42,131 nt of DNA from Pseudomonas sp. Ga0074129 (GCA_001465025.1 LNDO01000092.1:1-42131), one strand, 5' to 3'. Numbered from the stretch's first letter, positions 9,728 through 18,413 are shown. Notes: generated by a model from the letters alone, not told the origin. A program made the numbers and translations.

Positions 9728-11086
9728 TCAAACCGACAACAGCAGGAACTCACGCTCCCAGGAACTGATCACGCGCTTGTAGTTCTCGTGCTCGGCGCGC
9801 TTCACCGCGACATAGCCACGCATGAACTTGTCGCCCAGATACTTCTCCGCGTCCTTACAGGCTTCCATGCGCTCCAGCGCGTGCTCGATGGTGATCGGCA
9901 AACGGAGGTTGCGACGCTCATAACCACGGCCTTTGACCGGGACACTCGGCTGCAGACCGTCGACCATGCCCATGTAGCCGCACAGCAGGGAGGCGGCAAG
10001 CACCAGGTAAGGGTTGGCGTCAGCACCGGCCAGGCGGTTTTCCACGCGGCGGTTCTGTGGTGTGGCTTCCGGTACGCGCAGGCCAACGGTGCGGTTCTCT
10101 TCACCCCACTCGACGTTCACCGGTGCCGAGGTATCCGGCAGGAAGCGACGGAACGAGTTGACGTTCGGCGCGAACAGCGGCAGCAACTCAGGGATGTACT
10201 TCTGCAGGCCACCGATGTGGTGCATAAACAGCTCGCTCATGCTGCCATCGGCATTGGAGAACAGGTTCTGCCCGGTCTTGATGTCCACCACACTCTGGTG
10301 GATATGCATGGCGCTGCCCGGCTGATCGGTAATCGGCTTGGCCATAAAGGTGGCCGCCACGTCATGCTTGAGCGCCGCTTCACGCATGGTGCGCTTGAAC
10401 ACGGTGATCTGGTCGGCCAGGTGCAGGGCCTCGCCGTGACGGAAGTTGATTTCCATCTGCGCCGGGCCGTCTTCATGGATCAGCGTATCGAGGTCCAAGC
10501 CCTGGATTTCACACCAGTCGTACACGTCTTCGAACAGCGGGTCGAATTCGTTGGCCGCATCAATCGAGAACGACTGGCGGCCCACTTCCGGACGACCGGA
10601 ACGGCCCATTGGCGCGACCAGCGGGAAGTCCGGGTCACTGTTGCGCTTGGTCAGGTAGAACTCCATTTCCGGCGCAACGATGGGCTTCCAGCCTTTGTCA
10701 GCGTAAAGCTTGAGTACATTTTTAAGGATGTTGCGCGGCGACAGTTCGATCGGGTTGCCCTGCTTATCGAAGGTGTCGTGGATCACCATCGCAGTCGGCT
10801 CAATAGCCCAAGGCACCATGAACACCGCGTTCTCGTCCGGACGGCAGAACATGTCGATGTCCGCCTCGTCGAGCAGGTCGTAATAGATGTCGTCCTCGAC
10901 GTAGTCGCCGGTCACGGTCTGCAGCAGCACACTCTCGGGGAGGCGCATGCCTTTCTCGTCGAGGAACTTGTTGGTCGGCGAAATCTTGCCGCGGGCAATG
11001 CCGGTAAGGTCGCTGATCAGGCATTCAACTTCGGTGATTTTGCGTTCTTTCAGCCAGCTCGAAAGCTGGTCTAGTTTGGTGCTCAT
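9728..11086 (-). CDS. spuB: Gamma-glutamylpolyamine synthetase (glutamine-synthetase family)
   Basis: This 452-residue protein of the PuuA-like glutamine synthetase family ligates glutamate to putrescine or another polyamine at the expense of ATP. Visible motifs are ISDLTGIARGK in the N-terminal beta-grasp domain, the metal-binding EMEFYL and QMEINFRHG, the glutamate/ammonia-site MAKPITDQPGSAMHIHQ, and NRTVGLRVP plus ENRLAGADANPYL near the end. ATG 11086 has GAGG five bases upstream. The tyrosine adenylylated in true GlnA is not expected in this family, and I see no matching loop. It is the second gene of the operon, 43 bases after spuA, and is a paralogue of the divergent spuI. Confidence 0.93.
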   Translation of the reverse strand: MSTKLDQLSSWLKERKITEVECLISDLTGIARGKISPTNKFLDEKGMRLPESVLLQTVTGDYVEDDIYYDLLDEADIDMFCRPDENAVFMVPWAIEPTAMVIHDTFDKQGNPIELSPRNILKNVLKLYADKGWKPIVAPEMEFYLTKRNSDPDFPLVAPMGRSGRPEVGRQSFSIDAANEFDPLFEDVYDWCEIQGLDLDTLIHEDGPAQMEINFRHGEALHLADQITVFKRTMREAALKHDVAATFMAKPITDQPGSAMHIHQSVVDIKTGQNLFSNADGSMSELFMHHIGGLQKYIPELLPLFAPNVNSFRRFLPDTSAPVNVEWGEENRTVGLRVPEATPQNRRVENRLAGADANPYLVLAASLLCGYMGMVDGLQPSVPVKGRGYERRNLRLPITIEHALERMEACKDAEKYLGDKFMRGYVAVKRAEHENYKRVISSWEREFLLLSV

Positions 11087-11129
11087 AGAGACCTCAGGGT
11101 TGGTGAGAACCGACTTATATATAGTCGGC

Positions 11130-11882
11130 TCAGCGTTGCCCCGCCTTCTTCCTGCAAGCCTCACCAAAGGCCTGGAAGATGGCGAGATAATTCGGGTTAG
11201 ATCGTACCTGCCATTCAGGGTGCCATTGCACCCCCAAGGCAAAGGTTTTGGCTCCGCTGACGGAGAAGGCTTCGATCAACCCGTCAGGCGCCAGTGCTTC
11301 AACATGAAGGCCCGGCGCCAGACGCTGAACGCCCTGGCCATGAATGGAATTGACTTGAATCTCATCCGGCAAGCCGATGCCGGCGAGCAGCCCACCCGGC
11401 TGCACATGCAGCGCGTGGCGCAAACCGTATTGCTGATCCGCTGGCAGCCCTTCGGGCTCGCGGTGATCCATGTAGCCAGCAACCTCCTGCACCTTCTGGT
11501 AAAGGGTGCCACCGAAGGCCACATTCATCTCTTGAAAACCACGGCAAATGCCCAGCACTGGGATACCGGCGGCAATTGCTGCTTTAATCAAAGGCAGAGT
11601 CGTACTGTCACGCGCCGCATCATGGGCTGTGCCAGGCTCGCTGGCATCGCCGGCGTAGTGGTGGGGTTCAACGTTGGACGGCGATCCGGTAAACACCAGA
11701 CCATCGAGTTGTTGCAGTAGAAAGGCTTGATCCAGTTGCTCACCGAGCGCTGGAATGATCACCGGGAGACCGTTCACCACATGGATGATGGCCTGCAGGT
11801 ATTTATCACCGGCTGTGTGATAGATGTTGTGCCCGATCTGTTTAGTACAGGCACTGACGCCGATAATCGGCTGGCGAGACAT
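11130..11882 (-). CDS. spuA: Gamma-glutamyl-GABA hydrolase (class I glutamine amidotransferase, PuuD-like)
   Basis: This 250-residue cytoplasmic hydrolase should release GABA and glutamate from gamma-glutamyl-GABA, the last step of the gamma-glutamylated putrescine route. The catalytic nucleophile is C113 in GICRGFQEMN, with H221 and E223 in QWHPEW completing the triad. GLVFTGSPSNVEPHHY is the substrate-side signature of the PuuD group. The start is ATG 11882; the ribosome binding site is weak. It is the first gene of the long minus-strand operon and divergent from spuI across 276 bases. The assignment rests on family motifs and operon context, which agree. Confidence 0.93.
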   Translation of the reverse strand: MSRQPIIGVSACTKQIGHNIYHTAGDKYLQAIIHVVNGLPVIIPALGEQLDQAFLLQQLDGLVFTGSPSNVEPHHYAGDASEPGTAHDAARDSTTLPLIKAAIAAGIPVLGICRGFQEMNVAFGGTLYQKVQEVAGYMDHREPEGLPADQQYGLRHALHVQPGGLLAGIGLPDEIQVNSIHGQGVQRLAPGLHVEALAPDGLIEAFSVSGAKTFALGVQWHPEWQVRSNPNYLAIFQAFGEACRKKAGQR

Positions 11883-12158
11883 GAGACACCCGTTTTATTG
11901 CTGTTATGGGTTTCGACCGAGCTTAGCCTTGTTCATTTTTTTTCACAATAGTCATGTAAAAAATTGAACACACCCCACTGAGCAGCCCGGTAGACAAGGG
12001 TTACAGCAGGACAGTAATGCCCTGTAATGCCCTAAAATTGGCCACGAAGCCCTCTTTTGGGGCAAAATGCGCCTCCCTTGACAGTCATGGGTGTTTAAGA
12101 TTGACTCACACCCGTGCAATTGCATGATTGATATTTTTAACAAAAAAGGTGTTGCATC
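11883..12158. promoter_or_regulatory. Divergent spuA/spuI regulatory region with tandem 10-base repeat
   Basis: The spacer must carry the promoters of both the long operon and spuI. It holds an exact tandem pair TAATGCCCTG/TAATGCCCTA at 12015-12034, AT-rich tracts near 11940-11970 and 12126-12147, and two TTGAC hexamers (TTGACA 12078-12083; TTGACT 12101-12106) on the spuI strand, neither of which has a good -10 at 16-18 bases. Regulation by polyamines is expected from the family, but I cannot name the regulator. Confidence 0.4.
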
Positions 12159-13535
12159 ATGTCGGTACCCCCGCGTGCCGTTCAGCTTAACGAAGCGAAC
12201 GCGTTCCTTAAGAAACATCCTGAGGCCCTGTTCGTCGACCTTCTGATCGCAGATATGAATGGTGTGGTGCGCGGCAAGCGTATCGAGCGTGCGAGCCTGC
12301 ACAAGGTTTACGAGCGCGGCATTAATCTCCCGGCCTCTCTATTCGCCCTGGATATCAACGGCTCGACGGTGGAAAGCACCGGTTTGGGTCTGGATATCGG
12401 CGATGCCGACCGGGTCTGCTTCCCCATCCCCAACACCCTCAGCAATGAGCCTTGGCAAAAGCGCCCAACCGCGCAACTGCTAATGACCATGCATGAAATG
12501 GAAGGTCAGCCGTTCTTTGCCGACCCCCGGGAAGTGTTGCGTCAGGTGGTAGCGAAGTTCGACGAACTGGGCCTTACCATTTGTGCCGCTTTTGAGCTTG
12601 AGTTCTACCTGATCGACCAGGCCAACGTGAACGGCCGTCCACAGCCACCGCTGTCGCCACTGTCAGGCAAACGTCCGCAATCGACCCAGGTTTACCTGAT
12701 CGACGATCTCGACGAATACGCCGAGTGCCTGCAAGACATCCTCGAAGGCGCCAAGGAGCAGGGCATCCCAGCCGACGCCATCGTCAAGGAAAGCGCCCCG
12801 GCGCAGTTTGAAGTCAACCTGCACCACGTCGCTGACCCAATCAAAGCTTGTGACCACGCGCTGCTGCTTAAGCGCCTGGTTAAAAACATCGCCTACGACC
12901 ATGAGATGGACACTACCTTCATGGCCAAGCCGTACCCCAATCAGGCGGGCAACGGTTTGCATGTGCACATTTCGATTCTCGACAAGCAAGGCAACAACAT
13001 CTTTGCCTGCGAAGACCCGGTGCAGAACGACCACCTGCGTCACGCCATTGGCGGCGTACTGGAAACCATGCCGGCCTCGATGGCGTTCCTTTGCCCGAAC
13101 GTCAACTCGTACCGCCGCTTCGGCGCGCAGTATTACGTGCCGAATTCGCCGTGCTGGGGTATCGATAACCGTACAGTGGCTCTGCGTGTGCCGAATGACA
13201 CCGCCGACGCCGTGCGCATCGAACACCGCGTAGCCGGGGCTGATGCCAACCCCTACCTGCTGATGTCGGCATTGCTCGCGGGCGTGCACCACGGTTTGAC
13301 CAACAAGATCGAGCCGAGCGCCCCCGTAGAAGGCAACTCCTACGAGCAAAACGAACAGAGCCTGCCCAACAACTTGCGTGATGCCCTGCGCGAGCTGGAC
13401 GACAGCGAAGTATTGGCGCGCTACATCGACCCCAAATACATCGACATCTTCGTGGCCTGTAAAGAAAGCGAGCTGGCCGAGTTTGAAAACTCGATCTCTG
13501 ACCTCGAATACAACTGGTACTTGCACACCGTTTGA
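12159..13535 (+). CDS. spuI: Gamma-glutamylputrescine synthetase (glutamine-synthetase family)
   Basis: This 458-residue paralogue of spuB transcribed in the opposite direction matches the SpuI/PuuA type. It contains LLIADMNGVVRGKRIE, the metal-site FELEFYL and QFEVNLHH, MAKPYPNQAGNGLHVHIS, NRTVALRVP and EHRVAGADANPYLLMS. Family members start putrescine catabolism by making gamma-glutamylputrescine; the several paralogues in pseudomonads are thought to divide different polyamines between them. ATG 12159 is preceded by AAGGTG. The gene stands alone, ending in a strong intrinsic terminator at 13546. Which substrate this copy and spuB each prefer cannot be read from the sequence. Confidence 0.93.
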   Translation: MSVPPRAVQLNEANAFLKKHPEALFVDLLIADMNGVVRGKRIERASLHKVYERGINLPASLFALDINGSTVESTGLGLDIGDADRVCFPIPNTLSNEPWQKRPTAQLLMTMHEMEGQPFFADPREVLRQVVAKFDELGLTICAAFELEFYLIDQANVNGRPQPPLSPLSGKRPQSTQVYLIDDLDEYAECLQDILEGAKEQGIPADAIVKESAPAQFEVNLHHVADPIKACDHALLLKRLVKNIAYDHEMDTTFMAKPYPNQAGNGLHVHISILDKQGNNIFACEDPVQNDHLRHAIGGVLETMPASMAFLCPNVNSYRRFGAQYYVPNSPCWGIDNRTVALRVPNDTADAVRIEHRVAGADANPYLLMSALLAGVHHGLTNKIEPSAPVEGNSYEQNEQSLPNNLRDALRELDDSEVLARYIDPKYIDIFVACKESELAEFENSISDLEYNWYLHTV

Positions 13536-13545
13536 CGCGTCACCC

Positions 13546-13573
13546 AACGCCGGCCTTTGAGCCGGCGTTTTTT
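13546..13573 (+). terminator. Intrinsic terminator of spuI
   Basis: A 9-bp perfect stem AACGCCGGC/GCCGGCGTT (13546-13554 and 13561-13569) with a 6-base loop is followed directly by a T run. It lies 11 bases after the spuI stop. This is the clearest Rho-independent terminator in the window and separates spuI from the next binding-protein gene. Confidence 0.9.
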
Positions 13574-13721
13574 ATCGACGGCCAAACACGGCAGTCACCT
13601 TAAGGCCCATGGCCACTTGCACCTGCGCATTGCGCGCCCTGCCCAATAATCGCCCTCAACGCGATCACGGGCAGCGTTTGCCCGGATTTTGCTGAGCGCA
13701 GCACCGACACTGGAGAACATC

Positions 13722-14780
13722 ATGCCTCGCCTGTTTGCCACGTTGTTACTTGCCTTCACGCCGCTCGTGGCCAGCGCCGAGGAGGTGATTCGTGTCTACA
13801 ACTGGAACGACTACATCGCCCCGCAAGTGCTCAAAGACTTCGAAACGAAAACCGGCATTCGCGTCGATTATCAGACCTTCAGCACGGCCGAAGAACTGGA
13901 CGCAGCGCTGACTAGCGGGGAAGCGATTGATGTGGCGGTGCCATCCCATGATGCCCTTCCCGGCCTGATCAAGAAGGGCATCATCCAGCCATTGGATTTC
14001 GCCCAGTTGCCGCACAGAAAGCACCTGGACAAACAACTGCTCAGCACCCTGGTCGCGCTCGACCCAGCCAATCGTCACGCCCTGCCCTATCTCTGGGGAG
14101 CGGTGGGTTTAGCCATCAATACACCCCTGGCCGAAGCCGCATTCGGCGGCCCGCTGCCCAACAGTTGGAGCCTGCTGTTTGATGCCGAGCAAAGCTCGCG
14201 CCTGGCAAGCTGCGGCATCAGCGTGCTGGACGCGCCGGATGAAACCCTGACCCTGCTGCTCAACTATCAGGGCCGCAGCCTGGCGCGCAGCGCACCGAGC
14301 CGCATTGAGCGCTCCAGCCAGGTGCTGGATGGTTTGCGGCCAAACCTGCGCTATGTCGACAGCGAGCGTTATATCAATGACCTCAACCAAGGCAAGCTGT
14401 GTGTGGCCATGGCTTGGGTCGGCGATGCACTGGCGGCGGCCGATGCCGGCCAACCGGTGCGTTTCTTGGTGCCGGACGAAGGCTCGATTCTGTTTATCGA
14501 CAGCCTGGTGATCCCCAGCAACGCGAAGCGCGCCGATCTGGCGCACCGGTTTATCGATTACTTGATGCAGCCTGAGGTGGCAGCACTGATCACTGCCGAA
14601 ACCCTCTACCCAAGTGGCAACGCCGACTCGCGGGCGTTTCTCGACGAGGCCTTGCGCAACCAACCCGATCTTTACCCGGATCGCGACACCAAGCGCCGCC
14701 TGCATCCGCTGGAAACCCTGCCAGAAAAACACAGCGCGACCCGTGATGCCGTGTGGGCGCGCTTTCGTGATGGCAGTTGA
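13722..14780 (+). CDS. Divergent polyamine-type periplasmic binding protein
   Basis: This 352-residue secreted protein of the PotF/SpuD family has ATG 13722 with GGAG seven bases upstream, a signal peptide ending ASA, and a mature start EEVIRVYNWNDYIAP. It is much more diverged than the three tandem copies. The usual YFHSSKYI is YVDSERYI, YSGD is WVGD, and the specificity motif is ILFIDSL with F258 and D260 (putrescine-type Phe by that single residue). As I recall, P. aeruginosa has a similar gene beside spuI. No permease lies next to it, so it either serves the spu transporter or works as a sensor for polyamines. The terminator upstream and the REP element downstream suggest its own transcript. 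Confidence 0.88.
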   Translation: MPRLFATLLLAFTPLVASAEEVIRVYNWNDYIAPQVLKDFETKTGIRVDYQTFSTAEELDAALTSGEAIDVAVPSHDALPGLIKKGIIQPLDFAQLPHRKHLDKQLLSTLVALDPANRHALPYLWGAVGLAINTPLAEAAFGGPLPNSWSLLFDAEQSSRLASCGISVLDAPDETLTLLLNYQGRSLARSAPSRIERSSQVLDGLRPNLRYVDSERYINDLNQGKLCVAMAWVGDALAAADAGQPVRFLVPDEGSILFIDSLVIPSNAKRADLAHRFIDYLMQPEVAALITAETLYPSGNADSRAFLDEALRNQPDLYPDRDTKRRLHPLETLPEKHSATRDAVWARFRDGS

Positions 14781-14794
14781 GTGAAAACAGATAG

Positions 14795-14868
14795 GTGGGA
14801 GGGGCTTCAGCCGCGACAAGAACAACAGGCTCGTCGCTAAAGCGGAATACCGCCCAGCGCCTCCCACA
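14795..14868. repeat. REP pair (inverted) between the binding-protein and CYTH genes
   Basis: A Pseudomonas-type REP sequence, starting GTGGGAGGGGCTTCAGCC (14795), faces an inverted, degenerate copy (GTCGCTAAAGCGG ... GCGCCTCCCACA, 14833-14868). It lies between convergent genes, the usual place for such elements. Other copies of the same motif are at 21024-21083 and 41383-41406. Confidence 0.85.
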
Positions 14869-14881
14869 GAAGGCCGGGCGC

Positions 14882-16249
14882 TTACTTGACCAACTGACGC
14901 CAGGCCTTGAGCGAGCCGATGGTCAATAGCTGCGCCTTGCGCGCCGCCAGCACCTCGGGGTCAATGGCTTGATTGGACAGTTCGATAAGTTTGTTCAGCT
15001 CACCGTACAGGCGGTCGACTTCCGGTACGTCCACCAACACCTCGCGCGCCAGGCGCAGCCAAACCAGCAGGCGCTCGATGCGGGGGAGCTGCTCGGCCAG
15101 GTCTTCCGGTTGCTGCTGATAACGGCGCAGTTGCAGGGCCGCGCCCTCTTCCGCAATCAACGTCGGCAGCCAGTTACCCAACGGCGCAGCGCCCTGACGA
15201 TTGCCACGGTTGTTGCGTTCCTGCGTCCAACTGCGCGCCAGCAACCAGCGTGACAGACCCAACGAGAACAGCCCCCAGCGATTGCCCAGCAACTCAGCGG
15301 CGAACAGTGCCGGGGCATTTTTGCGCAAGCTGTCATCGTCCTGACCGGCCAGCAGGCGTGGACGCCATTCCAGCAGCAGAGCATCCAGCAACTCGCGCAG
15401 CGCATGGCTACTGGCGCGCGGAGCCGCCTGACCGAGGCTGCCGAGCAAGGCACGCAAACCAATCAGCTGCTCCAGCCACTCGGCCAGCAAGCGCCAATGG
15501 CCATTGAATCGGTATTGCTCGGCCAACCGCTGGCTGCTGCCGAGTAAATGCCAGCCAAGTGCGGCAACGCTGTCATCCAGGCTGGTTTCTATCGTCAGCT
15601 CAGGGGCCGGCAGGCTGAGGCTGTAACTGGCGGAATCAAACAGGCGATAACCGCGCTCCGCCTTGCTGATGTCACACGGCATCAAGGACAGATCAGCTGC
15701 CAACTCGCAGGCTAACTCCAGCAGCGCCTCAGGTTCGCCCTGGCGCAACTCCAGTTCCAGCTCGCAGATTTCCTCTTCGCCCTCACCGGCAATCACCTTG
15801 CCCAAATCCAGTGCAGCCTCGATCACCACCTTGGCTTTGCCTCGGCCCCAGGCAATTTCTGCACGCTGGCGGATAAAGTCGGTGGTGAAAATCGGCTGCA
15901 GCAGCGTCTTGTCCAGCTCAGCCAAGGCCGCCGGCCAGCAGCTGTCATCCAGCTTTTTAAGGTCGAGCTTGGCTTTGCTCAAGTACCAGTCCCACTCATT
16001 GCGCTCAGACAAACCCGCAACGCTCTGGCCACGGGTTTTCAGCGTCTGGATAAACTGATCACCGTCACGACGCAGGCGCAGCGCCACTTTGGCGGCGGCC
16101 AGATCACGCGACGGCGTGTCGAAATACTGGTTGCACAGCTCGCGTTGCTCCCAGCCGCTTTTGTTGCGCTTTTTCAGCAGCGGGTGCTCACGCAGAGCGG
16201 CCAGGGTTTCGCGGCTAACGCGCAGTTTGATTTCGGTTTCTTTGTTCAT
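14882..16249 (-). CDS. CYTH-CHAD inorganic triphosphatase (YgiF-like)
   Basis: This 455-residue cytoplasmic protein starts with the CYTH signature ETEIKLRV (E4, E6 and K8 of ExExK), then RLRRDGDQFIQTLKTRG and the acidic metal-binding EICELELELRQG. Bacterial CYTH enzymes of this layout split inorganic tripolyphosphate. The C-terminal half is helical and in the CHAD position, but the basic histidine-containing helices that let CHAD bind polyphosphate are poorly conserved here. ATG 16249 fits the CYTH start; an upstream TTG would add only five residues. It is divergent from the phosphate-transport pair across a PhoB-box-like sequence, which supports a role in phosphate metabolism. Confidence 0.87.
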   Translation of the reverse strand: MNKETEIKLRVSRETLAALREHPLLKKRNKSGWEQRELCNQYFDTPSRDLAAAKVALRLRRDGDQFIQTLKTRGQSVAGLSERNEWDWYLSKAKLDLKKLDDSCWPAALAELDKTLLQPIFTTDFIRQRAEIAWGRGKAKVVIEAALDLGKVIAGEGEEEICELELELRQGEPEALLELACELAADLSLMPCDISKAERGYRLFDSASYSLSLPAPELTIETSLDDSVAALGWHLLGSSQRLAEQYRFNGHWRLLAEWLEQLIGLRALLGSLGQAAPRASSHALRELLDALLLEWRPRLLAGQDDDSLRKNAPALFAAELLGNRWGLFSLGLSRWLLARSWTQERNNRGNRQGAAPLGNWLPTLIAEEGAALQLRRYQQQPEDLAEQLPRIERLLVWLRLAREVLVDVPEVDRLYGELNKLIELSNQAIDPEVLAARKAQLLTIGSLKAWRQLVK

Positions 16250-16280
16250 GGTGATGGGATTCAACGCCTACTATAAAAAT

Positions 16281-16298
16281 ATGACAGTATGATGACAT
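16281..16298 (-). promoter_or_regulatory. PhoB-box-like direct repeat
   Basis: Read on the minus strand, TGTCAT occurs twice at an exact 11-base period (16297-16292 and 16286-16281), the second as CTGTCAT, followed by an AT-rich stretch and TATAGT. This is the layout of a PhoB binding site. The candidate -10 TATAGT (16275-16270) is only five bases past the box, closer than in classical PhoB-activated promoters, so either repression or a different -10 is possible. It lies between the CYTH gene and the DUF47-pit pair. Confidence 0.55.
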
Positions 16299-16361
16299 GC
16301 GCTGGCGAGCCTCAGGAGTGATCCGTATACTTGCCGCCTTCTTTAAACCAGGGTTCACCCT

Positions 16362-17039
16362 ATGCCAGTCAATCCATTTGCCAGCCTGTTCGGTCGCTCT
16401 CCCATTGGTCCGATGCAAAAGCATTACGCCAAAGCCCATGAGTGTGCGGCGAATCTGGTTCCGTTCTTTGAGGCCGTCATGGCTGAAGACTGGGCCAAGG
16501 TAGAACAGGTACAACAGGTAATGGCCAGCCTCGAAGATGAGGCCGATAAGCTCAAGAAAAGTGTGCGTCAGCACCTGCCCAAGAGCCTGTTCCTGCCCGT
16601 ACCGCGCTCGGATCTGCTTGATCTGCTGAGTGTACAGGACAAAGTTGCCAACCGTGCCAAGGACATCGCCGGCCTGATGCTGGGTCGCGAAATGGTCATT
16701 CCACCATCGCTACAACCCCTGATGCGCGCCTTTGTACAGCGCACCGTGGATGCCAGTGCCCAAGCGCTGAAGGCCATGAACGAGCTCGATGAGCTGTTGG
16801 AGACCGGCTTTGGTGGCCGCGAAGCACTGCTGGTTGAGTCCATGGTGACGGAACTGGAGCAAATCGAACGCGACACCGACACGATGCAGATCGAGGTTCG
16901 TCGCGCACTGTTCAAGCTGGAAAAGGATCTCCCGCCTGTTGATGTGATGTTCCTCTATCAGATCATCGAATGGATCGGCGACGTGGCCGATCGTGCCGAA
17001 CGTGTCGGCAACCGACTGGAACAACTGCTGGCGCGCTAA
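16362..17039 (+). CDS. DUF47/PhoU-like accessory protein of Pit (TIGR00153 family)
   Basis: This 225-residue, almost entirely helical cytoplasmic protein resembles PhoU. Characteristic stretches are the N-terminal NPFASLFGRSPIGPMQKH, the acidic EDEADKLKKSVRQHLP, and the C-terminal YQIIEWIGDVADRAERVGNR. Members are nearly always encoded directly upstream of a Pit transporter and are thought to regulate it or link it to phosphate signalling. Here pit follows after 39 bases. The ribosome binding site is weak; a TATACT at 16326-16331 is a possible -10. The PhoB-box-like repeat lies upstream. The exact function of DUF47 proteins is not settled. Confidence 0.92.
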   Translation: MPVNPFASLFGRSPIGPMQKHYAKAHECAANLVPFFEAVMAEDWAKVEQVQQVMASLEDEADKLKKSVRQHLPKSLFLPVPRSDLLDLLSVQDKVANRAKDIAGLMLGREMVIPPSLQPLMRAFVQRTVDASAQALKAMNELDELLETGFGGREALLVESMVTELEQIERDTDTMQIEVRRALFKLEKDLPPVDVMFLYQIIEWIGDVADRAERVGNRLEQLLAR

Positions 17040-17078
17040 GCGCCAGTGTCCTTTCTGGAATCTACGGATTAACTACTT

Positions 17079-18344
17079 ATGTCTCTAATTGCGGACTACG
17101 GCACTCTGTTGCTGCTGCTTGCCTGTCTTTTTGGTTTTTTCATGGCGTGGGGCGTGGGCGCCAACGATGTAGCCAATGCCATGGGCACCTCGGTTGGCTC
17201 TAAAGCGCTGACCATCAAACAAGCCATTATGATTGCCATGGTTTTCGAGTTTGCCGGTGCCTATCTGGCGGGCGGCGAAGTAACCGAAACCATCAAAAAC
17301 GGCATCGTCGATGCCGAAGCTATTAGCCCTGACCTGATGGTACTCGGCATGATGTCCGCTCTACTGGCGGCAGGCACATGGCTGTTAATCGCGACAAGTC
17401 GCGGCTGGCCGGTCTCAACAACTCACTCGATTGTTGGCGCGGTCATCGGCTTTGCTGCTGTGGGCGTTTCTATGGAGGCTGTTCAGTGGTCGGCAGTCGG
17501 GCCTATCGTCGCCAGTTGGGTAGTAACCCCAGTGCTCTCTGGCTTGGTCGCGTTCGGCTTGTTCATGAGTGTGCAGAAACTGATCATCAATACCGATGAC
17601 CCGTTCCTCAATGCCAAGCGATTTGTACCTTTGTACATGTTTGCCACAGGGTTCATGGTGGCACTCATGACACTGACAAAAGGTCTTAAACATATTGGTT
17701 TGGACCTCAGCACCAATCAAAGCTTATTGCTCGCTGTCGGTGTCGGTGTGCTGGTGATGGTGCTAGGCATTTCATTGCTCAGTCGCATCAAGGTCGATGT
17801 AGAAGCCGACAAAGAATTTCATTACGCAAGCGTAGAAAAGGTATTCGCCGTACTGATGGTGTTTACAGCTTGTGCGATGGCATTTGCTCACGGCGCCAAC
17901 GATGTTGCGAATGCGGTCGGACCGTTGGCCGCCATCGTCGGAGTCATTCAATCAGGTGGCGACATGGCCATTGGTGCGAAATCTGCTGTCCCGGGCTGGG
18001 TCTTACTCCTAGGCGCGATTGGGATCGTCGTTGGTTTGGCCACTTACGGGTACAAAGTGATAGCCACCATCGGCAAAGAAATTACCGAACTCACTCCTAG
18101 TCGTGGTTTTGCAGCTGAACTGGCCACCGCCAGCACAGTCGTCAGTGCTTCAGCAATTGGCCTCCCAGTATCAACAACCCACACCTTGGTTGGCGCTGTA
18201 CTCGGTATCGGACTGGCACGTGGAATTGGAGCACTTAACCTAGGCGTCATCGGCAAGATTTTTATGTCTTGGCTTATTACGCTTCCAGTGGGTGCCGGGC
18301 TATCCATCGTGTTCTTCTTCATCCTGCGCGGCATTTTCCTCTAA
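17079..18344 (+). CDS. pit: Low-affinity inorganic phosphate transporter, Pit family
   Basis: This 421-residue inner-membrane protein has about ten hydrophobic segments. It shows the family's two inverted halves, each with the signature GANDVANA (residues 27-34 and 272-279). The second set of conserved motifs, PVSTTHSIVGAVIG and PVSTTHTLVGAVLG, is also duplicated. It carries metal-phosphate in symport with protons. It is shorter than E. coli PitA, as is usual for pseudomonad Pit encoded with DUF47. The coding sequence seems lower in GC than argE/argA next to it (for example 26 of 60 bases in 17641-17700). It forms a two-gene unit with the DUF47 gene. Confidence 0.95.
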   Translation: MSLIADYGTLLLLLACLFGFFMAWGVGANDVANAMGTSVGSKALTIKQAIMIAMVFEFAGAYLAGGEVTETIKNGIVDAEAISPDLMVLGMMSALLAAGTWLLIATSRGWPVSTTHSIVGAVIGFAAVGVSMEAVQWSAVGPIVASWVVTPVLSGLVAFGLFMSVQKLIINTDDPFLNAKRFVPLYMFATGFMVALMTLTKGLKHIGLDLSTNQSLLLAVGVGVLVMVLGISLLSRIKVDVEADKEFHYASVEKVFAVLMVFTACAMAFAHGANDVANAVGPLAAIVGVIQSGGDMAIGAKSAVPGWVLLLGAIGIVVGLATYGYKVIATIGKEITELTPSRGFAAELATASTVVSASAIGLPVSTTHTLVGAVLGIGLARGIGALNLGVIGKIFMSWLITLPVGAGLSIVFFFILRGIFL

Positions 18345-18366
18345 ACGCCCGTAGCGGTTTCATCTG

Positions 18367-18402
18367 CGCAGGCGATGCCCCTATCATGGGCCATCGCCTG
18401 CG
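18367..18402. promoter_or_regulatory. Hairpin touching the argE ribosome binding site
   Basis: A perfect 11-bp stem, CGCAGGCGATG at 18367-18377 and CATCGCCTGCG at 18392-18402, closes a 14-base loop. The right arm ends on the first bases of the CGGAG that serves as ribosome binding site of argE (ATG 18414). There is no T run. It could act as a partial terminator for pit or control argE translation; both are inferences from position. Confidence 0.45.
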
Positions 18403-18413
18403 GAGACCGCGCC

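Noticed and set aside
9692-11074. Long open frame (460 codons) on the plus strand
   Set aside because: Antisense to spuB; its protein is rich in His, Arg and Gln without known motifs, as expected of a shadow frame.
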